Origin: Haliotis asinina
Taxonomy: Eukaryota; Mollusca; Gastropoda; Lepetellida; Haliotidae
Assembly (NCBI RefSeq): GCF_037392515.1
Contig: NC_090291.1
Span: 40,159,501 to 40,223,500, forward strand
Reading direction: 5' to 3'
DNA: 64,000 bases
Below the pieces are notes generated by a model that saw nothing but the letters and a program-made list of their open reading frames with translations, ran no database searches and was not told the origin of the DNA. Each line of letters opens with the position of its first letter. The stretch's first letter is position 1. The position numbers and the translations under genes were made by a program. Below are positions 20,486 through 33,000 of this stretch, one piece after another.

Positions 20486-23400
20486 TGTATAAAGATACAT
20501 TGTCTTGACGGTGTCTTAATTGTCAACTGCTTTCTCTTTAATAGTTTAGGGCCATCCGTGGTAAGATAAGTTTTAATCCTCTATAACAGTCAAATATATA
20601 AGTGGAAAAAAATATTTTAAAATGGTTTTTGTGATCTGTTATAGAAATGGTGGCGAACTAGAATATCTCCTTTCACATGATTATTTGTTTAGAACAACAC
20701 CAGATGTAGAGATTTCATAACAACTGCATCCTAGGCTCTTTGCAGAACTTTTCAGAAACAATTTTGTATCAAAGACTATATAATATACCATTAAAAATAG
20801 GGAATATTCCATTTTGAGAACATAACGCTAATCAATGCCAGTGCATATGAGAAAAAGTAATATATAGCCATGCAGACGAAACATTTCCAAAGGAATGGAA
20901 TTTATTGTCACATTTTCCCATAATTTCTATCCATCATCTGTTTCTCCTCCTTGGCCTCATCATTTGCATATGTATCAATCATGATAATCCAGTGTCACCT
21001 ACTGTTTTAAATGGTATAGATGAACTCTGGTATTTCTTAAATGTGTCCTTGAACAATGCTGGTACCTTAACCAAATACAGGCCTAGACCAAACACTAATG
21101 AAAAACTGATTTTGGCTCAAAGACTTGCTTTTAGTTAATTTGCCACGTGGCAAATACCTTGCCACTTTGAAAGGTTATGAGAAATGGAAAATGTATAGAA
21201 AACAGTCTTCCAAACATGTCTGATAATTACATCACAATTTTGAAATAATCAACGACTTTTATATTTTCAAGTTCCAGTTTTGCAAGAAAGGCTCACATAC
21301 CTTTCTGAACCTTGTTTTTATAAAAAGAATAAACATACAGCCAGATATCCTCAAAAACAAACTGTTTGGTTAAATGAAGATACACAGTTGTTGTTAATTT
21401 GTGGTTTAAGGTTGTGCTTGAGAAAATTTAGTCTCAATTTTTTACTTTCACAGACTGAAAAATTTGATTAAATTTTCAGTTCATTTGGAAATTCATTATT
21501 ATGGAAACTATTCTTGAGTAAATTACTGAAATAATAGTGTTGATATTTTTTATTTTGTTATGGTGCATCTTGTAGTGAAATGCATGTCTCCATGTTTTAT
21601 GTGTATTGCCTGATCACAAGTTGAACTAGTCCGTCCATAGGCGCCATGTCTATATCTTATGGTTTACGGGTATTTATATAGGTATATACATAAGATAAGT
21701 TGACATAGAAATATGTTTGTATGTCTAAGTCTGTCTATATTTTTAGCCAGCAGAGATTTGGGTCTGCCAAATTATTTAAAATCATTAACTCTTAAAGACA
21801 ATTAATGCTTCTAATAGGTGCAGTGGCAGGGGATCAGCAGCCTTTTACATAGTTGCTTGTTAGTTGTTTGTTAGTAGGTTTTCACAATCTAGCATTGATA
21901 GTGTTTGGGCAAATTTGGTATTTCTTTTTCTGTCCTTTTCTGATAGTGGTTTTGGCTCTAATTGGTCAAATCTGTAATCATAATAATAAACAAAGTGTGA
22001 TGTTAATTGGTTATCCTTGATGTTCCAGGGTTTAATATCTTCATCCCATTATTGTAAAATCCCTTGACACAGTGCCAACCCATGGCTATGTTTTGAGTTG
22101 GCTTTAAATGAAAAACATTTTGGAAACAGCCATCCAGTTCAACTGCAATCTAACTCCATTTTCCAGGAATATTGCTAGAAGAGATTTAATATCAAACCAA
22201 CTCATAGTCAAATTGTATTGAATGAGTGTCGATTTTAAGCTCAATGCAAAAATTGCTGCGATAAGTAAATTAGTGACAGATGACATGGAGATGGTGTCAC
22301 ATCAAAATGAATAACTACAAATTTGTCCTTAGTCAGCAAGGGAGATACATGTATCAGATGCTGAGATATCAGACACGGTTCTAATTGTTACCTTGTATTT
22401 TTGTCACATTGAAGATGTTATATATGGTATATGTCATAACATGTTGTGATATAGATATATATTGCTGAAGATAAGCTGATCTCTTAGATAAGCTGACCCC
22501 TAAATTGACCCTTAAAATCAGTATCAAAATGGTATGTTTCGTACATAAGCTGAACCCCTGCAATGGGGTCTGAAACGCGACCAAGACACTTGGCAGTTAC
22601 TGATAATTGTATCTTCCGTCTGCATTATTCAACAAAATCATCTTTTAGATGTCATCCCATGCATGCACAGGGTGCAGCTGTTTGTGGGCACACACTGTCT
22701 ATTCACTACAGCATTGTTCCTTGTCCTTTGGAGCTCTGATCTCCTGAAAAACTTGTGTGCATAAACCTGGAAGTACAATTTATTCAGTGACAGCTATTAA
22801 ATTCCATCAAACGAAACTTTGCATTTAATGTTGGATTTTGAAACTTCTATCAGTGTAAATAAAACATCTCAAATACCCGGGCATTTCCAACATCAGACAG
22901 CCAACTTCCACAGATTCAATCTTGCTGAAGAAAATGTCATATACATATGGGACCATGTTGTAATTTATGATTCTGTTGCTACGCAGTTTTGTCATGTATA
23001 TTGTAAATAAGTAACACTTCACTGGTGTAAACTTTGAAGCGTTTCATTTGTTTGTTGATTCATACTATTGTTCTTTTCACTTTCTTTGGTTATGTTTGAA
23101 TAGATTTTATAGTCAGTGTTCATAATTTTAAACACTGGTTGTCACTACCTGTGCCAAACAGCCATAAGTTATTCAGGCTTGATGATAATAGTATTCAGTA
23201 TTGAAAGAGCCCTAATCAAAAGTGATTTGTTGGTGTTGATGAATAAACTCTTCAAATCTCTGACAGTGTGTCGGTTCTTTGTTCAAATTCCAACTAACAA
23301 AGAGACTTCATTTTTCAGATATGTAGAAAAACCTTTGTTTACAGTATAGAGAACAAGTTTAGTATTTTAACCAGTCATATTTGCAGCTGTCACACTCTAT

Positions 23401-23883
23401 ATTTTATTATTTCCTGGTGACATTGAGAAAGCTGATCTTGATACATATAAGTTTGCTGGAGCATGTATACTGCTCAACAGAAGTTAAGGAACATTATCCT
23501 ACCTCATGCAGGAATAGGATGGTCCACATGACCTTGAACAAATTACCAGCAAAATATACCCTGTGCACTGCCAAACACCACCCATGAATCTGCAATAAAA
23601 CCTAAATCATTTATACCCCGCACCATGGAAAAAGCATGCATCCACAGCAGAGAACCATGAACCAGTGGTTCATATCAATGTGTCAACCATATCAGTAAAA
23701 CTATAGTAAAACAATATTCAGTTTGTTTTAATGTTACATTTACATAATGAGAGATTTCAACATTCGGTAAGATAAATTCTTTGTAGCACTATGATTTGGG
23801 GTTTACAAGGTTTTATGCTGACCCCACTGGTGGATAAAACCATGGGATGCATTAAACCCTGTATACCCCTCCTCCCAACACTA
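20486..23883. other. Intergenic AT-rich stretch, no feature seen
   Basis: Only short chance frames. I see no exon, RNA gene or recognisable repeat. Confidence 0.5.
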
Positions 23884-24146
23884 GTGAGTTTAGTTTTACC
23901 CCACTCTCAGCAATACTCCAGCTATATGGTGGCGGTCTGTAAATAATCGATTCTGGACCACACAATACAGTGATCAACAGAATGAGCATTGATCTGTGCA
24001 ACTGGGAACCGATGACACGAGTCAACCAAGTCAAAGAGCCTGACCACCCGATCCTTTTAGTCGCCTCTTACGAGAAGCATAGTCGCCTTTTATGGCAAGC
24101 ATGGGTTGCTGAAGGCCTATTCTACCATGCATCTTCACTGGTCCCC
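23884..24146 (-). repeat. Dispersed element A, near full length
   Basis: 'gtgagtttagttttacccca' to 'atgggttgctgaaggcctat', complementary to the 3238 copy and longer at the head. Confidence 0.88.
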
Positions 24147-24202
24147 AATGCTAAAACTGACACTGTTCTTCACATGACTGTAGTTGATCTGTAATAGCCA
24201 CG

Positions 24203-24264
24203 CCATAAGTCTGGTGCTCCTTACCCCATTGACGCCATAAGTCTGGTGCTCCTTACCCCATTGA
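24203..24264. repeat. 32-bp tandem duplication
   Basis: 'cgccataagtctggtgctcc' and its flank occur twice in a row. Confidence 0.9.
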
Positions 24265-24544
24265 GTGTAAACGTTATTTGTATATTATTTGTGTCCTGAA
24301 ATAGATCTGGATTCTTAGTGTTACAAAATGCATGTTTAGTAATGTGAGGCTATGTAAGAACAACATATGTGATATGAAAGAATATGTTTATTGTACAAAA
24401 ACATGGAATGATGGACGGATGATACCATGAACATCAAATCACAGATCAAACTTTACATGAGAGTAGAAGTCTGCATTGCAAACATGAAGACTGATGCTAA
24501 TCACACTCTTACGCCTCACTTGTGAACAAAGTATAGTCAGTGAG

Positions 24545-24710
24545 AAAGTTGAGTTTTTAGTCCACTTTTAACAATATTCCAGCAGTATCACGTCAAGGAA
24601 ACCAGAAATAGGCTTCATACACAGTAGCCATGTGGGGAATCGAACCTTTTTGACGTGACAAGCGAACACTTGAACCACCAGGCTACCACACCTTCCCACC
24701 AGGCTACATC
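24545..24710 (-). repeat. Element B (tRNA-derived SINE)
   Basis: On the minus strand 'tggtagcctggtgg' is A-box-like and GGTTCGATTCC is a perfect B box, followed by a short unique body and the tail shared with element A. Best tRNA-like head in the window. Confidence 0.75.
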
Positions 24711-24819
24711 TGGTACTGCTGTCTATAGCAGGGCATGATGTCATTGTACAGACTCACTCAGTCACCCATGCAAGAGGCTAAACTCTCTCATTTGCCCACT
24801 CACCCTCTCATCCACCCAC

Positions 24820-24960
24820 GCCGAAGTCCCGGGTTTGATTCCCCACATGGGCACAATGTGTGAAGCCTATTTTCTGGTGTCCCCCGCCGTGATATCGCTG
24901 GAATATTGCTAAAAGTTGCATAAAACTTAACTCACCCACTCACTCACTCTCATCCACCCA
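24820..24960 (+). repeat. Element B, 5'-truncated copy
   Basis: 'gggtttgattccccacatgg', 'tttctggtgtcccccgccgt', 'tggaatattgctaaaagttg' and an (ACTC)n tail. Confidence 0.75.
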
Positions 24961-25189
24961 TCTACCCATCCACACACTTTCTATCACTCTCTTTATCAAC
25001 TACTTGGCTTATCGACTGATTTTCATGGAGTTGGTGGTCAAATTTTTTTTTCGTAAATGTGATCTTTTAAAGGTAGTATTGGTGAAGAGCTAAAACAGAA
25101 ATGATTCAATATTTGTTTTTCATTCAAAGGCCAGAATTATATTTCTTGTTTTAAAGATACCTCGGCCATATTTTTTCAAGAACAAGAGC

Positions 25190-25452
25190 AAAAGTAAAAA
25201 TTAATTTTCCCCGCTCCAAAAAGGTAAATTCCTATTACTGATGTGATATAAATGAATTATTTTTTAAATCAGAGTGAAACCTAAACGCACTCAGTTTATT
25301 TTCAGATGATATAAACAGACCAAAAGAGTAAAATAGTTGACATAGAAACTCATGTGGTTTTTGCTTTGACTGGTGATCTTTTTTTCCCTCCTGCTTTTAC
25401 ATTTTCTGAGGACAAAAATCAGTAAAACAAGAAATCAAATTGTTCTGACCTA
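25190..25452. repeat. Dispersed repeat, partner at 6450-6720
   Basis: Ordered matches listed at the partner copy. Confidence 0.65.
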
Positions 25453-26267
25453 AAATTATACTTGCTACATTCAAAGTAGGAAGACAAGATTTCAATCAAG
25501 ATGTATTCTTGTTCCACTTTGTGAAATGTTTGACTGATCCATCAGCCAAGTAAATAAAGAAAATTCCTGCTGATAGGATTGAATAAGTAAGGACAGGCCA
25601 CAGACAACAGAAAATAGATAAATAAATAAATAAATACATGATGAATTTTTGCTTGATCCAATCTGCGTCATATCATAATCTTTACATGTTAATACAACTT
25701 CAAACATCAGATCATAAATAAAACATTCATAAAACATGAACTTGTTATTGTTGACAGCTTGCATACGTAAAACATAATAACATAAATACAGTATCTGGTT
25801 ACCACCCCCACAATGCATGGAGGAGCAGGCACAAAAAGATCAAATAAGTCAATTTCCTCAAACATCTGAGTGTTAATGTAATTATGAAACGTGAAATTGT
25901 GAATATGCAGTAGTCTCTTAATCTGTTCTATCTCCAGGGAATGCATTCATTTATACTGATGGTTCTTGCAGTCTTAGATCACGCCCTTGATTTTCTTCAG
26001 CCAATTTGCAACAGATTTGGCTTTTGATTTTCAACATGATTATTGGCTTAAAAGGTGCAAAAAAGTATATCATAGATGAATGGCAGAAAAAAGTTTGGAA
26101 TACAGAGTAATCAATGATAAAAAATGAGATTGAACAATACGTCTCCACATTGGCTCTACAATATTAGAAAAAGCAATGGAAATACACAGTTTCATATCAT
26201 GATGCTTGACTTAAAATAGCATACAGCATACAGCTCACTGCTCAGCACACTGACTAGATTATGCATG
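25453..26267. other. Intergenic, no feature seen
   Basis: AT-rich; only a short (aaat)n run near 25618. Confidence 0.5.
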
Positions 26268-26306
26268 TGTGAGTTTAGTTTTAAGCCACACTCAGCAATA
26301 TTCCAA
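26268..26306 (-). repeat. Tail fragment of element A/B
   Basis: 'gtgagtttagttttaagcca' and 'ctcagcaatattccaac' only. Confidence 0.6.
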
Positions 26307-26506
26307 CTTGGCAGCTTCAAACATGTTCTAATACATGGTAAGTTGTCAGGTGAGGGAGGACTACGGAAACAGTTTGTAGAAGTGGCCATAAGATGGACAC
26401 GTTCTAATTTCATGGTTTGCCATCTATAAGTCTGTGACCCATGTCACAAAGCAATCTTAGCAATGAGACTTTCATAAGGCTATGTTAAAGAACTGGAGCT
26501 ATGATC

Positions 26507-26672
26507 ATCCTAGCACAAGATGATATTTGCATATGATAATCTTAGTACAAGATCATCCTAGGACAAGATCATCCTAGCACAAGATCATCCTTGCACAAGA
26601 TCATCCTTGCACAAGATCATCCAACCACCAGATCATCCTACCACCAGATCTTCCTACCACAAGATCATCTGG
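26507..26672. repeat. 16-bp minisatellite
   Basis: About ten units of 'agatcatcctagcaca' with variants (ttgc, ccac), about 310 bp past the TBC1D32 stop and so possibly inside its 3' UTR. Confidence 0.85.
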
Positions 26673-26984
26673 TTCGATACAGGCATCACATTTTCTGCTT
26701 TACAAGAGACAACTTCCAAACACCTTACAGACGACTGATTCTTCAGCATAAACCTGGACTCAAACCCTGAGACACTTGTCTCAGATACAGCTGGCATTGT
26801 AAATCACCAACAACAGACAAGTCTCGAAACTACCACATGACCATGGTAGCTAACTGCATCATGTCACATCGCTGAAACTCTAACATCATGTCTCACAAAG
26901 GTAGTACGGTCAAGAAAGCTGGTCCCCCATCCTCTTCTGGTCACGGCAACTATGCTCAGCAGGTCCTCCACCAATGTGAGGACA

Positions 26985-27098
26985 TCATGGCTTGGTGATG
27001 TTCATCATGTCTGGCAGGATAATCCGGCGGAACTTCTTCTCAAGCTCCTGCATGTAGCGGATGTTCTCCGCCATCCGGAATCCGGTGATAGGCTCCTC
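26985..27098 (-). CDS. TBC1D32: TBC1D32 e32 (last coding exon)
   Basis: Acceptor tgttcag. Encodes [20 protein letters not shown] then [17 protein letters not shown] and TGA. Confidence 0.95.
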   Translation of the reverse strand, partial: EEPITGFRMAENIRYMQELEKKFRRIILPDMMNITKP

Positions 27099-30000
27099 CT
27101 GAACAACATCAGATAATAGCAGTCACAGAGGGACACAGAAAAACTACCAGGACACACAGTCAACTCCTGACACAATAAGTGAGACATAGTAAATTAATCT
27201 GGATGATTAATCTTAAACATTACCCAGAATACCTTCACCCAATCTCAGCAGACGTCCCCATGGAAAAAATGCAATGGGACAACTAGTTTTATGATTTCTG
27301 CTTTACTGTTCTGTAGAATAAAAAATACAAAAACAGTGTATTCAGAGCAATGAAACTGACTCAACAGACCCAGGAAGTATGATAAATACACAAGGGATAA
27401 AAGTTTATTAATTTACTAGTCCTTTCTGTTTTTTCTGCATATTTTTAATCATTGCTTATGTCAAATCTTATATACGAGCTTGCATGAATCATCTTGCAAG
27501 TATGCATAATTTTGGATAAAAGGGTTTGCTAATAGGAAGACAATGAAGCTTGTCATCATACTGTAATTAATAGACATTGAGGATCTGGTGGCTATAAGAT
27601 TATCTGTGTCCTACTTTTGTTCTGAAATAATCATATCAGGACCAGACAATCCAGTGATCAACAGCATTAGCGTTGATAAACACATCTGGAATATGATGAC
27701 GTGTCAGCCATGTCTACAAGCCTTGCCACCCAATCCTCTTAGTCACCTCTTACATAAACATTGGGTTGTTGAAGATGAGTTCTAGACTGGCGTACCAACA
27801 TGTCACTACAACATATCTTAAAAATCACCAAGACAAAAAAACAGCAACTCTGTAGGCAATTTGCAAACTCCATCTAACTTAGTTTCTGCACATATTCTGT
27901 TTTTGAACTGACCTTGAGGAAGAAGATGAGTTCCTGCGTCTGCATGTGCTGCAGGATGTCGCGTTGCAGATGACGCAGGATGGCGACGCATGTATACACC
28001 TGATAGTCTGCACCGAGCACAATGCAGGTGCACACATAGTGGCAGATGTCGCCCCAGTCAAGGAAGTTCCAGAAACACTGCTTTAGCCAGTGCACACATA
28101 TCTGTTGTCAACAATAACATGATCTTAATACATGCATGTTTCCAGATGTGAATTCAGTTCACTATTATATTGGAGTGTGGTGGGATGAAACCTGAGGTCT
28201 TGAACATTTATCAGATAGGAGAACTCCATGAGCAAAATCCATATACATCATGTACTGTGATATGAGTATATGTGAGATTGAAACCTAAAGCAGACCCTGC
28301 TATGACAAAGGGATGTCACTCTTGTAATTTTGTGCCACAGATGACTGAGGCACCCTTTGGGAATGGTTGTTAAAATACTCAGACTATGTGTTAAAACAGC
28401 AAGTGAGTGAGTTTAGATTTACAAAGCTGTTAGCAATATTCCAGCAATATCAAAATAGGGGACACCAGAAATGGGCTTCAAACTATGCTGGTCTTTGGCG
28501 TGATGAGCGAACACTTTAACCCCTTTTAGAATACAGTAGGATTATGAAGACAACTAGGCACTGTGTTCATTGTCTACCAACAGTGTGTTATGATCCAATG
28601 GTCAAACAGACAAATATCACCTTAATTTAAACAACCTCATGTCAGCTTCAGTCACAAACCAATACTAAATCTGTGTTATCTCCGTATTCAGACCTAAGGA
28701 GATGGACTCTTGAAGCATACTTACATTTCTACATTCAGGAATGTTATCAGTGAACTGAACATTACATTTTTAAAAAATCACAACCGGTTTGTGTAATTCT
28801 ATTAAAAATATTTCATCAATCAAAGAACACAAACTGCCATATTGTCTTGTATTTTCAGCAGTATTTCACAATTGCTCAGAAAAAGGTTTCCCCACCTTTG
28901 CCCGAGCTGTATTCAAACCTGCTCACCTGGAAGTCAAACATAGATTTCAGCCTAGAGCATGCTGATCTACAAGAAACAGTTATTTGATATATAATTGTTA
29001 TTTTAACACGATGTGGTATATTGTCAGAGTACCTGTGCAGGTGTGTATCCAGACATCTTGAAAGCGGAGGCCACCAGAGGGAGCTCTGTCTGGAGGATGA
29101 ACTCGATGTTGTGTGCCGTACTGGAGAAGACTGGGTGTATCCCGCTCATCATTAGCGGAGGCGGTAGGTGCACCTGTCAACATCAACACAGGCTCTTTAC
29201 ACGGAGTCTTTACATGGGCAGTCTCCTTATAAATGTGAGCAGGTAACTGCCTGTCTATACAAAGGATGTAAGATTTATACCAACACTACATTCCATGGAA
29301 GATTTTTAATTATTGTTTGTAATGATGTCACAGAGGAACTTCTTGTCCCTTCACCTGCAGATGTCAAAACATTGTCATACAATGCAGAAGTTGTTATCAC
29401 TAAAACTTCATAATAATATTATGTTATTTTTCTATCAACATATTAACACAATAAAGTCGTTAATGAGAATGTTGATATGTACAGGTAGAAAAACATTTGT
29501 TCATTCATGCATTTATTCGTTCTTTTGTTCCTCTATATATATCCTATCTATATATCAGAGTTCTGTGTCCTCACAGACAAGTGATCCACAATGTAATTCA
29601 TTAGTTTGTTCACTGTTCATTCATTCATACATGCATTTGCTCCTCTCTCTATATATACACCATCTATATCCTAGAGTTCTGTGTCCTGACAGACAAGTTG
29701 ACAGAGAACAACACTGTGGTCATTGTAAGTACAATGACATGCAATCATCAAATCATCAAGCCAGACCATTTGGTTGACCTTTATGACCAGCATAATGACC
29801 TCTTCTGGCCCTGAATCACTGTGATGCAACACAACAAATGTCAAACACTGACACTCAGTCTTACAGAAAGAAGTACATACATCAACCTGACCATTTGGTT
29901 GACCTTTATGACCAGCATAATGACCTCTTCTGGCCCTGAATCACTGTGATGCAACACAACAAATGTCAAACACTGACACTCAGTCCTACAGAAAGTAGTA

Positions 30001-33000
30001 CATACATCAACCTGACCATTTGGTTGACCTTTATGACCAGCATAATGACCTCTTCTGGCCCTGAATCACTGTGATGCAACACAACAAATGTCAAACACTG
30101 ACACTCAGTCCTACAGAAAGTAGTACATACATCAACCTGACCATTTGGTTGACCTTTATGACCAGCATAATGACCTCTTCTGGCCCTGAATCACTGCGAT
30201 GCAACACAACAAATGTCAAACACTGACACTCAGTCTTACAGAAAGTAGTACATACATCAACCTGACCATTTGGTTGACCTTTATGACCAGCATAATGACC
30301 TCTTCTGGCCCTGAATCACTGCGATGCAACACAACAAATGTCAAACACTGACACTCAGTCTTACAGAAAGTAGTACATACATCAACCTGACCATTTGGTT
30401 GACCTTTATGACCAGCATAATGACCTCTTCTGGCCCTGAATCACTGTGATGCAACACAACAAATGTCAAACACTGACACTCAGTCCTACAGAAAGTAGTA
30501 CATACATCAACCTGACCATTTGGTTGACCTTTATGACCAGCATAATGACCTCTTCTGGCCCTGAATCACTGTGATGCAACACAACAAATGTCAAACACTG
30601 ACACTCAGTCTTACAAAAAGTAGTACATACATCAACCTGACCATTTGGTTGACCTTTATGACCAGCATAATGACCTCTTCTGGCCCTGAATCACTGTGAT
30701 GCAACACAACAAATGTCAAACACTGACACTCAGTCTTACAGAAAGTAGTACATACATCAACCTGACCATTTGGTTGACCTTTATGACCAGCACAGTGACT
30801 TCTTCTGGCCCTGAATCACTGTGATGCAACACATTAACAAATGTCAAACACTGACACTCAGTCTTACAGAAAGTAGTACATACATCAACCTGACCATTTG
30901 GTTGACCTTTATGACCAGCATAATGACCTCTTCTGGCCCTGAATCACTGTGATGCAACACAACAAATGTCAAACACTGACACTCAGTCCTACAGAAAGTA
31001 GTACATACATCAACCTGACCATTTGGTTGACCTTTATGACCAGCATAATGACCTCTTCTGGCCCTGAATCACTGTGATGCAACACAACAAATGTCAAACA
31101 CTGACACTCAGTCCTACAGAAAGTAGTACATACATCAACCTGACCATTTGGTTGACCTTTATGACCAGCATAATGACCTCTTCTGGCCCTGAATCACTGT
31201 GATGCAACACAACAAATGTCAAACACTGACACTCAGTCCTACAGAAAGTAGTACATACATCAACCTGACCATTTGGTTGACCTTTATGACCAGCATAATG
31301 ACCTCTTCTGGCCCTGAATCACTGTGATGCAACACAACAAATGTCAAACACTGACACTCAGTCCTACAGAAAGTAGTACATACATCAACCTGACCATTTG
31401 GTTGACCTTTATGACCAGCATAATGACCTCTTCTGGCCCTGAATCACTGTGATGCAACACAACAAATGTCAAACACTGACACTCAGTCCTACAGAAAGTA
31501 GTACATACATCAACCTGACCATTTGGTTGACCTTTATGACCAGCATAATGACCTCTTCTGGCCCTGAATCACTGTGATGCAACATAACAAATGTCAAACA
31601 CTGACACTCAGTCTTACAGAAAGTAGTACATACATCAACCTGACCATTTGGTTGACCTTTATGACCAGCATAATGACCTCTTCTGGCCCTGAATCACTGT
31701 GATGCAACACAACAAATGTCAAACACTGACACTCAGTCTTACAGAAAGTAGTACATACATCAACCTGACCATTTGGTTGACCTTTTTGACCAGCATAATG
31801 ACCTCTCCTGGCCCTGAATCACTGTGATGCAACACAACAAATGTCAAACACTGACACTCAGTCTTACAGAAAGTAGTACATACATCAACCTGACCATTTG
31901 GTTGACCTTTATGACCAGCATAATGACCTCTTCTGGCCCTGAATCACTGTGATGCAACACAACAAATGTCAAACACTGACACTCAGTCTTACAGAAAGTA
32001 GTACATACATCAACCTGACCATTTGGTTGACCTTTTTGACCAGCATAATGACCTCTCCTGGCCCTGAATCACTGTGATGCAACACAACAAATGTCAAACA
32101 TTGACACTCAGTCTTACAGAAAGTAGTACATACATCAACCTGACCATTTGGTTGACCTTTATGACCAGCACAGTGACTTCTTCTGGCCCTGAATCACTGT
32201 GATGCAACACATTAACAAATGTCAAACATTGACGATCAGTTTTACAGAAAGTAGTACATACTGAAGCATGCAGTCTGGGCATCCACAGATAGCCAGACAC
32301 CCCCAGGGAGGAGAACTTGTACAGGAACTTCCATGCTCGCTCCATATTGCCATGGAAGATAAGGAACACCGTGGCAGCAAACCAGTCAAATCCAGGATAG
32401 CCGCCATGAAGATAACCTGGGTCTCGTTCAGGAACTAACCAGTTGTCATGGTCACAAGACATCATTCTGTATTATCATACATCTGAATTTAACATCACAG
32501 AATTTACTACAAATGAGTGGATGTATGATTTAAAATGTGCAGTCAAGAATACTCTATCTATAGGATGATGGTTTGTGAAAAAATAAATCTGGATTAGACA
32601 AACCAGAAACTACTAGGCAATAAGGGTAAGTTGGAACGGCACAAAGAATGCGTTTACAAGACGTAATCAGTGCATAGCAATGAGCAAACCCATTTGGTTT
32701 GTGAAAGGGAGAGCAGATGTAGGCTAGTGCACATGCAGTGCATGATGATGAAATTGATTCTGTGCATTGCTACACCTGCCTAGCCTACATATAATGACTC
32801 TCATATGATCAAACTTGATCACGGACATCCTGAGGCCCCTTCGCTCACAATGGCAAGCACCAGTGGGCAGCACTCAAACATGATAATACAAGTCAATTGT
32901 GAGGGTGAGGTCAACTTATCCTTGTTTGCCAGTAGAAGCAGGTGCAATGATTCTCATGATCAGATCACTACTGTGGTTGAGCAGATAAAGCATCTGCCCT

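Noticed and set aside
29761..32261. CRISPR-like array
   Set aside because: No spacers: the whole 125-bp unit repeats, in a eukaryotic intron.
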